A model generated the notes under the pieces. The model made no database searches. It had not been told where the DNA came from and was given only the letters and a program-made list of their open reading frames with translations. From contig MPNW01000430.1 of assembly GCA_011800805.1 (NCBI GenBank), forward strand, positions 21,940 through 85,939: a stretch of 64,000 bases of DNA, in the 5' to 3' direction. This document shows, piece by piece, positions 14,084-31,279 of this stretch. Position 1 is the first letter of the stretch. Every line of letters starts with the position of its first letter. Source of the DNA: Hirudo medicinalis. Lineage: Eukaryota > Annelida > Clitellata > Hirudinida > Hirudinidae. Made by a program: the position numbers and the translations under genes.

Positions 14084-14129
<46 letters not shown>

Positions 14130-17100
14130 TTATTATTATAATTTTATTATTATTATTGTTATTATTATTATTATTGTTATTATTATTGTTGTTATTATTA
14201 TTATTATTATTATTGTTTTGTTGAATTTAATTCAAGTAACAGTTATCACTAACTGGCGTGCAGGTTGGCCGAATGGGTTGCGTTCCTGCATAATAGCAAC
14301 AGTTGTAATGTGTCGTGTTCGCAACCCAGCCTGCACCGCCAGGGAGCGCCCTGGGGTTGGGGCGCTATATAAATGGTAGATCGATTAAAAAGTGCCTTCA
14401 CATCCCATTGGGATACAAAAGGCACTCAAAATATCGGCTAGATACACACTAGCTATTCATTTGGTTTAGGAGACATGATATTAAGGTTAAGGAGTTGAAA
14501 TTTTTATTGTAAATATTTTTAATGATTTATCTTTTCTCATGACATTTCATAATCCGCTCTTCTGTCCTTAGCTCCATCGGGGCGGCCAAAGCAGCCCTCG
14601 AGACCATCAATGGCATGAACATGTACGGCAACCAGGGTTCCAATTGGTCCGTCGTCTTCATCGACATCGACGCGCACTTCAGGAATAGGATCATCTTCGA
14701 CACCATACTTCCCAGAGAATCTGCCTCAGAGGTCTTGATAGCAGTTTCAATGACCTGTTTCAAATAACAGTTATTTGGTCGACCCGTTTAGATCAATGGT
14801 TGATAAATCTTGTTTTTAATGTTTATAAACTTTATTGAACTAAAACCAATTAAACAAGTAGAACCAATTCTAGTTGAACAATTTTGTTTGCTTGTTAAAT
14901 TTTTACAATCAATACAATCATCAGTTACCTATTAATCACTACTTATATGTTTTGCCATTGTTTCTCCAACACTGCATTATTTTCATGTACAATGTGGCAG
15001 AATACCGATGCTGCCCTGGTAATGACGATAGGCTGGCCCGTTTTTGCCATACACGAGGAGCACTTGGTAAACAGGACGCTGGACAAGGCCTTGAGGAAGC
15101 TCAAAGGGAAGTATGGGCTGAAGAGGTTCCTAAGGGATGGTTATGGAACCTGCCTTGAAGACAAGGAGAAGAAGTTCTACAAGACTAGTGACGTGAAGGT
15201 CGGTTGGATATTAGCTGACTTGTGCAGTTCTTTCTTATAAATTTATGCCATGTTCTTTTATTTTGATGTTTATTCTGTTATTTGTATCAATAATTAATCA
15301 ATATTTATTATTTGGACACAGACGAATAAAATGTAACCACGTAGTTGTAATACTCGTTTTTACTTCAACACGTGCCAAAATTTATTTTTCGGTTTTATAT
15401 TCAATGTCCTATTGCCGAGACATTTTTAACGAATGCCCATTTTCAGAATTTCGAGGGGATAGAATGCGAGTGGCCGATGTTCTATGCCTACCTTGCCATC
15501 GACAGTGAGCAACAAATGTCCAATGTGATAGAGTTATTTTAGGAGTTCGAATCCTGGTCTGCGTGCAAGAGTTTCTATCGCTAAATTATGTTATGCATAA
15601 ATACTAGAAATAACAAATGAATAATAAGTTATGATAAAATTTGTAACAAATTTGTAATAAATTTTATTTTAGAAATTATTATTATTATAATGTTACAATA
15701 TTTTGCTTAAAAAGGTGTTTATAAGGGTGACATGGAGAAGGCACAGGAATACCTGAACACGCTCAGACCACTTCTGCTCGATTCTGACTCTGGTTCTTAT
15801 TAACTTCACTTACTATCTTCTTACTGTTGCTTTTGTTTTTTAAGTTCATTTTATCCAACTTTTATTTTTTAAAATAAACCATTCGAAGTATTCGTGTTCA
15901 ATGATTGGTAATGTTACGTCATGCGTGACTTCTCAGGACCTCTCATTCCAAAGTATTACTACGTGCCAAAAGATCTGGTCGAGCTGGAAAAGAAGAACCC
16001 CGGCAGTCAACCCAAGAACCCGACCCAGCATGGGGTGGTGCTGGACAACCCCAAGAGGGAAAACATCTTCCTCTGGGGTCAATCGGTTTACATCATTGCC
16101 GAACTTCTAGGTAGTCGAATGGTTCGATGGATCCATGGATGAATGTCATAAAGTTTTTACTTTTTACGAGTTTAGTTACTCTTTGCATCTGTGTTGATGT
16201 TATACTTTAAACGTTATTTTTGTTCATTCTGATGAATTTTAAGAGTTTTATTAACATTAATTTAGCCATTTCAAAATTATTTTGTTGTGAAGTCATATTT
16301 TGCCACTGGTTTTGAATTTCATATTTTCTCATTTAATTTTTAAACAATCTTTTGAAGGCCTTGTAGAATCTCTTTCTCTGGACTTTCAAAATTTTCTTAA
16401 TGGAATCAATTGAACTTGCAGCACATTTTAAGTGTCAGAATACAAGATAAGAATACTAAATATAATGAGAAATATTACAATGATTATCCCAAACCTCAGT
16501 CAAGGGTAGGGCTATTCTGTGTACCTTTCATTCATTGTCTTTCAATGCACTTTTAGTTGAGGGTCTTGTGTCAAAGCACGACTTGGATCTGGTGAGCAGG
16601 AGGCTTCCTGCCTCGAACAGGCCCCGTCTCAATCCTCGCTACTTGAATTTCCAGGTGCGTTTTCCTTAAGAATCCAGTTCCTCCGAGGGATTCGTCGGCT
16701 TGATTCTTTGGTCGTCTGCTTTTGCTTCTTGATCTGAAATTTCTAAAAAAAGCTCAAGTTCAGATTTTCACTTAACCCGACTGAATTCAACTTTTATTTC
16801 CGAGCTTAATGATGGGGTTCAATAATTTCTTTGGATTTGGATTCGCCGTTCATTTCGTGCTTTTGCTTCGCTTGGGTAGAAAATATAACGAAATGATTTA
16901 CAGTGGAAATGCTAATGCTGAATTATTTTTCCATTCAATTGCTCAACCTCAGTCCTGATTTTATCTGTTGTTTATCTGGTCTACTTATTTTTGATTGGTC
17001 GTAAGTCGAGGGCCTAATTAATGTCTCGGAGCTTGATCCAGTGAAGAGGCACCTCCCCGCTGCTGAGAGGCCCAAGGCAAATTCTAGGTACTCGTCATTT

Positions 17101-20100
17101 CAGGTTGGGATGAGTTTTGAAACTGAAAGTGATTGGCTGATGGATATTAATTTCTCAAAATTAGCATATTATTAATATAATTAGCATATATATATATATA
17201 TTCTTTTTCAACATTGATTCTAATCTTAACCTAACCTAGCTTCTGATTAGATTTAGAGTTCATTAATTGCTTTTTTTTTCAATTGGAATTGCTTGCATTC
17301 ATTCGTCCATAATTCATTAATTATTCTACAAAATTTAAATTCCGAGACTTGGCTCGTTATTATTCTCTCGGAATTTCTTGCTTTTTATTGGTGTTTCTGC
17401 TAGGATATATCTTACTCATTGCCAAATTGAAGGAATGGATTTCTTAAACTTTACAGGCTCTGTTAACAACTGCTCACACTACAGAATTAATGATGCAATT
17501 TCGTAATAATATGTTTAATTATACATTCGGTAATTATAATATTATATTAACCAGATATAATATTTAGAAGCGTGCTCAGAGTTGTCATCAATCTAGCTCT
17601 CACATCACCTTTGAAAGTTTTGTTTTGATTTGTGTTTTGTTGCCTCATTGACTTTCAATCATTGTTTGCATTGCAGAGAGGTTCAACTGAACAGGTGAAT
17701 TTTCATACCTGGAAAGCATGCTGTCTTGCATGGCTATGATAGAGATTATCTCAAACTTGTTTTACGTGGCTATCCTTCTCTATGCATGCCGTCTGCTCAT
17801 TCTTTGAGTTTCATTTATTTCAGATATAATTATTTATTATTTTTTGTCTGCAATTCATAATTTAATTACTCGACCTCGTTTCTCAAGCATGTCTGATTTT
17901 CATGCTGAAGTTTCAAATTACTTTGATTATTTATTTCTGTTAATATTTCAAACATTTAATGTGATTCCTTCCTAAGATCTCTTGTGCATTTTCAAGCAAT
18001 GCAATTATTTTGATTTGAATTCTTTCTTACGTTCTGAGTTGATTTCCTGTAAATTGATTTGTGATTTTAAATAATTTACTAAGATAAAATTCGTTCTTTT
18101 TTTCATCACGTAAATTTACTTTTAAACAAGTAACAATTTTTTCAATGGATTTTCCTCCTTGTAACTCCAATTACATGTTTTTAATGGAAGCATGCCAATG
18201 TGATTGTGATTTCAAGCTTTGATTTTAATTGAAAATATGTGAGCATTGCATGTTGCTGTGATAATTTATTTTATATTTTGGCTGGAATGTTTTGTTAACA
18301 ATTTTTTCTTTATGGTGGTGATTTTATGTGTGTGTTTATGGTTGTTCTTGTTGTTGCTGTTGTTGTTGCTGCTGTCTTGAATTTCAACATGATGACCTGG
18401 ATGGGCTAAAAGGAATCTGTTGTCAAGTAAAAGATGATAACTGATGAGAAAGTTGTTAAAAATATATTAATTAATATTATTATTGTTGTTAACATCAATT
18501 AGTTTAAAATTGGATTCTTTTTCAATCGACTGCAACTCCATTTACGAACAAATAAATATGAAGAGATATTTTAAGATAAGAATGAAATTATTAGTTGCTT
18601 TTTAAAAGCTTCTGCTTTTCACGATAAGAAAGATGGATTTACCTTGCCACTTAACCTTAATTAACCTTCGCCCTCTTAATTTCACTTTCAGAGTTCACCG
18701 GTTGACCTTGTAATCCAAGTGGCTCTCATAGCGGAGAGCACCAGTCTCCAGCAGATGCTTGCCACTTATGGCATCCAAACACAAACTCCTCACCAGGTGG
18801 AGCCCATTCAGATCTGGGCACCCAGTGATCTTGCCAAGGCCTACGAGCAGCTGGGGGTGAACCCGAAACTCGGTCTTTCGGGAAGACCCCCGAGACCGAT
18901 AGGAGGACTGGGAACTGCCAAGGTGAGAAATATGGCTGAATCTTGAAATATAAGTGCATTTCAGGATTTTGTGTTAAGTGTGATGTTTGAGTTTTGCTCC
19001 GAGGATTTGTTGCCCTGTTTAAATTTGCGTACAGCTTATTAGTTTCTGAACAGTTTATTTTAAAATGTGATCATTTCAAAATGTTAAAAAGTGGCATAAA
19101 TTCTCCTTATTACCTCAAACCCTGCCTGCTGAAGTTGTATGGAGCCTACGGATCCGTTGTTCTCTGTCCAAGTATTTTATTTGAACTTCACGACTTCTAT
19201 CTCGGTCTGGACATCGAATATATCATCGACGTCATCAAGGTGCCGATGCCGATGACACCTCGAGACGATGCATGTCATGATTTCTTTGTTTCGACGTCAA
19301 TTTATGGTTTTAGTCTTTTTTATCCCTTCCGTTCGGCCTGTTCTTAGCCGGAGATGTGCTTGGTTAAATCGTATGCAGGGATCGTTTCGATGTTAATTTC
19401 TACATATTTTGTCATGTATTCTTAGTTCTTAATTTGTAGTATTCTTAGTTAAATTTTGCTGGGGTTTAATAAACATTTCGTTTTTTATATTGTACGAAGA
19501 TGATTGTCGCATCGTCGACGATCTCGTTAACTTGATTTGCATTCATTAACGAACGCCTTAAATTGTCAGATTTATAGAGCCTGCGGATATACTTTCGTCT
19601 GCTACTCGCTTCTCTTCCAGTTGTCCGACTTTTATCTGGCTCAAGATATTGAGTTTGTCATTCAAGAAGTCAAGGTGAATGAGACGCCTGGTTGTTTTAT
19701 TTTAAAACAAAATTGTATTTATTTATTCTTTCATTCATTCATTTATTCTTTCATTCATTCACTCATTCATTCATTCATTCATTCATTCATTCATTCATTC
19801 ATTCATTCATTCATTCATTTATTCTTTCATTCATTCACTCATTCTTTCATTCATTTATTTATCTGTTTAGCTTGGATTTATCTTTATTTTCTATCATACC
19901 TTTTATTTGGCTTTGTTTATTTGTCTATAAGTTATCATTTCTGTAAGTTTAGCACGAGCTGTAGTTTGAGAAGTATTTCACTTTTTGGTGAAAATTTTAT
20001 TTATTTAATGCGAATGGTCGATTATTGGTTTCAAATCCATAGTAGTAAAATTTTTATGTGAATAATATTTATTTGGTTGACATAAAATGATCTGATTATT

Positions 20101-23100
20101 CTAATGATATAATAATAATAATGATGATGATGGTGATTAAGTAACCTGATTATTTTTAAGATGTAGCAATTAGCAATTTTTTGTTTGTAAAATGAAACTA
20201 ATTCAAAGAGTGACCTCGCCTTCTTGGGGAAGTGTTGGAAACTTGCAGGCAGGCCGACCTTTTGCATGATCATCAGGGAAGAGAATCTCAAGTAATCCAC
20301 CATTGTTTCCACTCCTTGCCATGTATTTTTGGATTGTTATTTTCACGTGCTTCATCAAGCCTGACCAGAATTACATCTTTGCAATTTATAAATTTGTCGA
20401 AAGCTAATTGATTTATGATAATTTTAGATTATATGTTTATTCATATTTTTGAAGGCCACCGACTTGAAGATAGCTCTTCTAAATTTAAAAATGATTCACA
20501 GTAAAGAGATTTTGATTTTTGGTTTTTCTTTTCAGTGGTCCCAGCTCAAGATATATTTTGGATCTCCTGACTCAGTTTAAGCAAGGAGACTGTGATGGCA
20601 CCAAAGTCAGACTGGGGAGACTGCAAGTAGGGATGAGTCATTTTCATCATTACCACTTCCAGTAGCATCATCTCTATCATCATTGAAAAACATGCTAATG
20701 ATGAATATCTATAACCATACCCATCATCACTTGCTGCTGCCATAGGAATTTATAGCCACTGGCTGCATTGAACACCTCGACTTCTTGGACATGGACGTCG
20801 AAACTACCTTCACCCCTTTTGTCGAGAAGGACAAGGGCATGAGATTCAGAAGCTTCACAGACATCCCCAAGTCTCTGGAACAGGAGTCAGAGGAGGGTTG
20901 GACCAGTGAAGCAGTCAGTCGAAGTTACTGTCATTGATGATGATGATGGTGGTGATGATGATAACAATCATGGCACTGGTGATGATGATGATGATGATGA
21001 TGAGGAGGAGGAGGAAAAACAATAAATAATTAAGTCTGTCAATGTTGCTGATGTTGAAGTGATAAATGGCATTGCCTCTGCTCATTTTATACGTTGTTAG
21101 ATTTTAATGTTTGATGCGAAGGCTTTTGAAAACTAAAATATTCGTAATTTAAAAACATTACAGAAGATTGCAGCCTGTACTCTGCAAGAACTCATAGAAC
21201 TTGCCAAAAACCCATCCAACCTTTTTCATCAGGTTAATCAATCAATCAATTATTATTATTATTTTTACTTACAATTATCTATTGAGATTAGAGATTAGTA
21301 ATTAGACCTAGTTAATACATACTTAAACATTCAAGCAAACAAGCCACAGTTTACAAAAAGGTATTTAACCGACCAAACGTTAAGATCGTTAACCGAGCGA
21401 TTGTTGACTGATTTATTAAGCGATTGCTTTTGATAAATTTGTTTTGCTTTTTTTTCTTGCCATGTGCGACCAGGCCCAGTCATTGAGAGAATTGGCCAAA
21501 AGGCAGGGACTGTATGAGCACTTGGATGATCTCACCTACTTCAGTAGAATTCAAATGATGTCTCACAATGCAGGCAACATGAGGATTTGGTTAGGATGGC
21601 CACTGTTTTTGCTTTCGCCGATTTCTTTTGCTTGCAAACGTCGAACGATGAGGCTGCATCCCTGCATCGGGTAACGAATGCCTTTCTTAGAATGTCAGGG
21701 AATTGAGTTAGGGCGAATCCCTTGCTTCTAGGTCGGCTCGATAACTTATTTTGAATAATGGTGATGACATCAAGTTACAAGCAATTTAGCCCAAGTTATT
21801 TTAATGTAATAAATCTCATTTAATTGCTAAGGAGCATAGTCAGGTACTGCTCCAGTGTTCTCGGCAAGTTGGTGGACAGTCTTGCTCCATCAATCACCGC
21901 CATACTCGTAAGGGGCAAACAGGTGAACGGATTTTAAATTGTTGAAAAGTTTTATTTATGATTACATTGCCATCTTTAACTTTATTTAACTAATGCTGAT
22001 TATTATCAAGCCAACTAATTTGCATTCTCTACTTTTTTAATGTCACTATCTATTGATTCCTTAAAAATCATTTTACTCGTGCCGAATCGTTTGTCTTGGT
22101 TTAGCAACTGTAAATGAATTTTCAATACATTCATCGGATAGGAAAGGATAATTCATTAAGCCCTAAAAGTGCAAGGGGTGTTAGTTCAGGAGTTTGTGTT
22201 CTTATGATGATGGTCAAAGAAACAGTTGTTGCACTATTGTTGTTGTGCTCACAACCCAGCTCGCACTGCCACAAAGGACCTCAGAAAGTAGCACTATTGG
22301 AAGAAGATAGCTCAGTGCTTCTTATGCTCATGCTTATGATTCTATGCAAATGCAGGGGGAAAAATTGTATGTAAAAAAAAAGTATGCAAACATAAACAAT
22401 CTTGCCTGATCTTATTCTGATTTCCAGCTCACTATTAGCGTGTTCACCTACCCGGAACACGTGATCGACAAACCGATGACCCCCGACGAGATCAAGGAAA
22501 TTCTGTACAAGAATCTCTACCCCCACGATCCTTTCCAAGCTGTGCTCCAACAGGAGCTGATCATCAACATTGGCACCTTTATTACCTCTACGCCCGAACT
22601 ATTCAATGGCATTCTGAAGATCAGAATTGGGTATGTATTGCAGTAATTTTACTCAGTTGAGTGTTTCGACTCCAGTTATAATTGAGATGATTTTCATGCT
22701 CGGCTCTTTGTTATCCTGTTTGTTTGCTGCAGAAATTAAATGATTAGGCTGCATTCTTCCTCAAACATTGTGACAATGGTGGATTTGCAATACTCTGCCC
22801 CTGTGGGAAGCTAATGACGTATTAGTTCCCAGGCATTTCTTTCTATGCATTGTCAACAGTGTTTTATGACCTTTTGATAGACTGGTGGTAGAGGCAATGA
22901 AGTTGGAAATCAGCCAAAGGGAAGGAAAGGATAGCCTCTACTCCATGTCCCCGAGCGCCATCAAAAAACTCCTTTACACCATCCTTGATAGGAAGCCCAG
23001 TGAGGGATCATACTACTCCAATGACAGGTAGATAACAGACAGCAACAGCCTTCTCAACTTTTGACCTCTAAACCATATTTGAATAAATTTATCTTTTCAC

Positions 23101-23969
23101 AATTTCTTTTCTGTTTGTGCATCAGGTCAATAATGTGGAACAGACAACTTGATGGCTACTTGAACAGGGTGCCCAGGGAATTCTTTGAAAGGGTTTGGCA
23201 CATTCTTGAGAGGACACCCCCAGGCATAAAACTGTCCGGCTACATCCTTCCTCAAGTAAGATTACTTGGAGTGTTGATTATAATTGTTACTATCAAGACT
23301 GATGACACATTATTGTCTTTGATAACAAATCAACAAATATTTATTAATTAAGCAAGGTCCAAATTTCCCTAATTTGAAATTGTTGCCAACAGCAACCAAC
23401 ACTGTCTGACATGACACAGTATGAACTGAATTTCTCTCTGTTGGTGGATCAAATGCTGAGTAAGATCAAGGATCCTACTTATCGACAACTCATTGTTGAG
23501 GTATGGACTGATATGACTGATGTTGATGATGATGGTGAATGAGGTGATGGTTATCATGAGAAAGTTACTTTGTGCTTGCAGACTATTGTTATCGTGGACT
23601 CCATCTTATCAAGGAATCCTGAGCTTTCCTTTCAGAAACCTATTGAGCTGGACTTGGTATGTCATTGTCTCAATGAATTTAACCGTCTCAAACCAGCTTT
23701 TTAACACTTTAGCCATTTCTCATTTGAATGCAGCACTTGCTACTATTTTTCAGATCTTCATGGATGCCATCTTAATGTTTACAAGGGACAGGCGTAATCC
23801 GAACCTAAAAGATCAAAAAGAGTTACAACCTGAAGATTTAAGAATGTTTTTCAACTCTGCGCCGAACGCCAAAAAGGGCACAAATGTTTATTTGGTTAGG
23901 GCTGTGATGAATATGTTGTTGGAGAGTGACATTAATGGTATCACTGATGACCAATGCATGCTGTCCTGA
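11872..23969 (+). CDS. PHKB: Phosphorylase b kinase regulatory subunit beta
   Basis: Exons: 11872-12055, 12216-12357, 12550-12757, 13069-13128, 13942-14078, 14572-14731, 15001-15198, 15447-15504, 15715-15792, 15937-16110, then 16557-16654 or 17006-17103, optional 17677-17694, 18692-18922, then 19135-19239 or 19570-19674, then 20209-20291, 20536-20626, 20746-20913, 21164-21232, 21474-21589, 21832-21922, 22428-22630, 22881-23027, 23126-23255, 23393-23500, 23582-23656, 23754-23969. About 1109 residues (human beta is near 1090). Landmarks: [75 protein letters not shown]. The glucoamylase-like N-terminal half and C-terminal region match PHKB better than PHKA. It is a regulatory, non-catalytic subunit of the Ca2+-responsive kinase that activates glycogen phosphorylase. 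The protein ends CMLS, a CaaX-like box. AATAAA near 24147. Confidence 0.96.
13646..13715. repeat. (ATT)n microsatellite in PHKB intron
   Basis: A pure trinucleotide array of over 20 units lies in the intron between the fourth and fifth PHKB exons. A second, imperfect TTA/TTG array lies at about 14085-14218 in the next intron. Confidence 0.95.
14255..14380 (+). mobile_element. tRNA-derived SINE in PHKB intron
   Basis: Second clear copy of the family seen at 2982-3112. It has A-box-like TTGGCCGAATGGG at about 14265-14277 and B-box GTTCGCAACCC at about 14317-14327, followed by the shared 3' body CAGCCTGCAC and a GGCGCTATAT tail. It lies in sense orientation in the intron between PHKB exons ending 14078 and starting 14572. 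Confidence 0.75.
16557..16654 (+). other. PHKB: PHKB alternative exon 11a (mutually exclusive with 11b)
   Basis: 98-nt exon, phase 1 in and phase 0 out, between good AG and GTGCGT sites. It encodes [20 protein letters not shown], then [13 protein letters not shown]. Its partner 351 bp downstream has the same length and phases and a homologous peptide. Since 98 is not a multiple of three, including both or neither shifts the frame, so only one can be used per transcript. Confidence 0.88.
17006..17103 (+). other. PHKB: PHKB alternative exon 11b (mutually exclusive with 11a)
   Basis: 98-nt duplicate of exon 11a. It encodes [20 protein letters not shown], then [13 protein letters not shown]. The acceptor GTCGTAAG has a poor pyrimidine tract compared with 11a, so 11a may be the default choice. 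The donor is GTTGGG. Confidence 0.88.
17677..17694 (+). other. PHKB: PHKB 18-nt microexon
   Basis: Between TTGCAG and GTGAAT lies an 18-nt, phase 0-0 exon reading RGSTEQ. Inserting it between exon 11 (ending in FQ) and the next exon ([10 protein letters not shown]) leaves the frame intact, so it is optional. UGCAUG motifs at 17727-17732, 17783-17788 and 18247-18252 follow in the downstream intron. It could be a chance AG/GT pair; transcript data would decide. Confidence 0.6.
19135..19239 (+). other. PHKB: PHKB alternative exon 14a
   Basis: 105-nt, phase 0-0 exon encoding [20 protein letters not shown], then [15 protein letters not shown]. The acceptor is CTGAAG and the donor GTGCCG. UGCAUG occurs at 19269-19274, 30 nt past the exon end. 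It is a tandem duplicate of the exon at 19570-19674. Confidence 0.88.
19570..19674 (+). other. PHKB: PHKB alternative exon 14b
   Basis: 105-nt, phase 0-0 exon encoding [20 protein letters not shown], then [15 protein letters not shown]. It keeps the IYR start and CY motif typical of vertebrate PHKB, so it is the more ancestral-looking copy. Including both copies would keep the frame but duplicate a conserved structural segment. Confidence 0.9.
19735..19862. repeat. (ATTC)n tetranucleotide repeat in PHKB intron
   Basis: Imperfect TCATTCAT-type array with TTTATTCT interruptions just past exon 14b. The Phe/Ile/His/Ser frame across it is an artefact. Confidence 0.9.
20932..21015. repeat. GAT/GAG-rich microsatellite in PHKB intron
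   Basis: Trinucleotide-rich tract of GAT and GGT units ending in GAG, in the intron after the exon ending 20913. Confidence 0.85.
22170..22300 (+). mobile_element. Degenerate SINE remnant in PHKB intron
   Basis: The 3' half (GTGCTCACAACCCAGCTCGC, then ACTGCC) matches the SINE copies at 2982 and 14255, but the A- and B-boxes are decayed. Short 5' pieces with GGCTGCAT then CC or TTC also lie near 21650 and 22747. Confidence 0.5.
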
Positions 23970-24896
23970 GATGACTTTTTGGGGATGAATTTATGGTCAC
24001 CATAAAAGTTTTAATCTGTAATTTTCAACATCAATCATGTTCTTTTCATCCGGATTTTTGAGTTAAATCAAGTGTTCAACAGTGTTGCTTCAATGAGCCT
24101 TATCAACCCAGTTTGAAGTTTGTTTTATTGGCTCAAATAATTTTCAAATAAATTTCCCAACTGCTGTCTTGTCATTTTGTTGACTCCAATTTGTTAGGAT
24201 CCTTAGAGTATCAATTTCAAGTTTAAGCTTCAAAGCCAAGTGGGTTGAACCACTGCCCTTCTGTTAGTACATACTTAGTTAGTTTAGTGCTGAAAATGAC
24301 AGGTTTCTGATGTGTCCAGCGAACCATCATTAGATTAAGTGTCTCGATACACGAGGAACAATGGCTTTCCAATTGAGATCATTGAAAGACAATAAAAACA
24401 GGAAAAAAAAGATCATTCCGTTATTTAAGGCTTCTCTACGGCTCGCGACCAGACCCACACGTAAAATCTCGAAACGACATATTTTGGATCAAAGGTTCCA
24501 GTCATTTTGTCGCAGAGATTTCATGGGCCGAAACGTTCGTAGATAGGGTCTTGCCAACTTCACCGTCGTGGGTCAATCCTTATAGGTGCTCAAGACGAGT
24601 TTCGATTACTAAGTAAATTTATGTCAAAGGTGAAGAGATTTGGATTTTTTAAATGGCAAGCCGCCAGTTAATGAAACGATTAAATTGTGAAAAGTGACAG
24701 CTGAAAACTAAAATTTATTAAATTATTAAACTAGAAAAATTAATGAAGTTAAAAAAATTGGCTTGCAATTATTCATCTTTTAACGTTACCAAAACAATTG
24801 GCAAAAGACAAAATGGGTTCACTTTTAAATATGTTTACCTTTTAGCAAAAATCTTCAATGTTGTGGTGGTTTGAGTTCTTATTGTAACACAGAAAC
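23970..24896. other. Intergenic, PHKB 3' UTR to AARS2 5' region
   Basis: Holds the PHKB 3' UTR with AATAAA near 24147. A basic 61-codon frame at 24361-24546 has no recognisable features and I do not call it a gene. The rest is AT-rich. Confidence 0.5.

Positions 24897-31279
<6,383 letters not shown>

Noticed and set aside
13921..14379. 152-codon plus-strand frame with long Leu/Ile runs
   Set aside because: Only its first part is a real PHKB exon (13942-14078); the rest reads through an ATT array and a SINE.
19537..20061. 174-codon frame rich in Phe/Ile/His/Ser
   Set aside because: It contains PHKB exon 14b, then continues through the ATTC repeat; the extension is not coding.
11872..23969. 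Assignment of the kinase subunit as PHKA
   Set aside because: Diagnostic stretches ([32 protein letters not shown]) match the beta and not the alpha subunit.
24361..24546. 61-codon basic frame before AARS2
   Set aside because: Lys/Arg-rich but no recognisable domain, splice support or polyadenylation signal.
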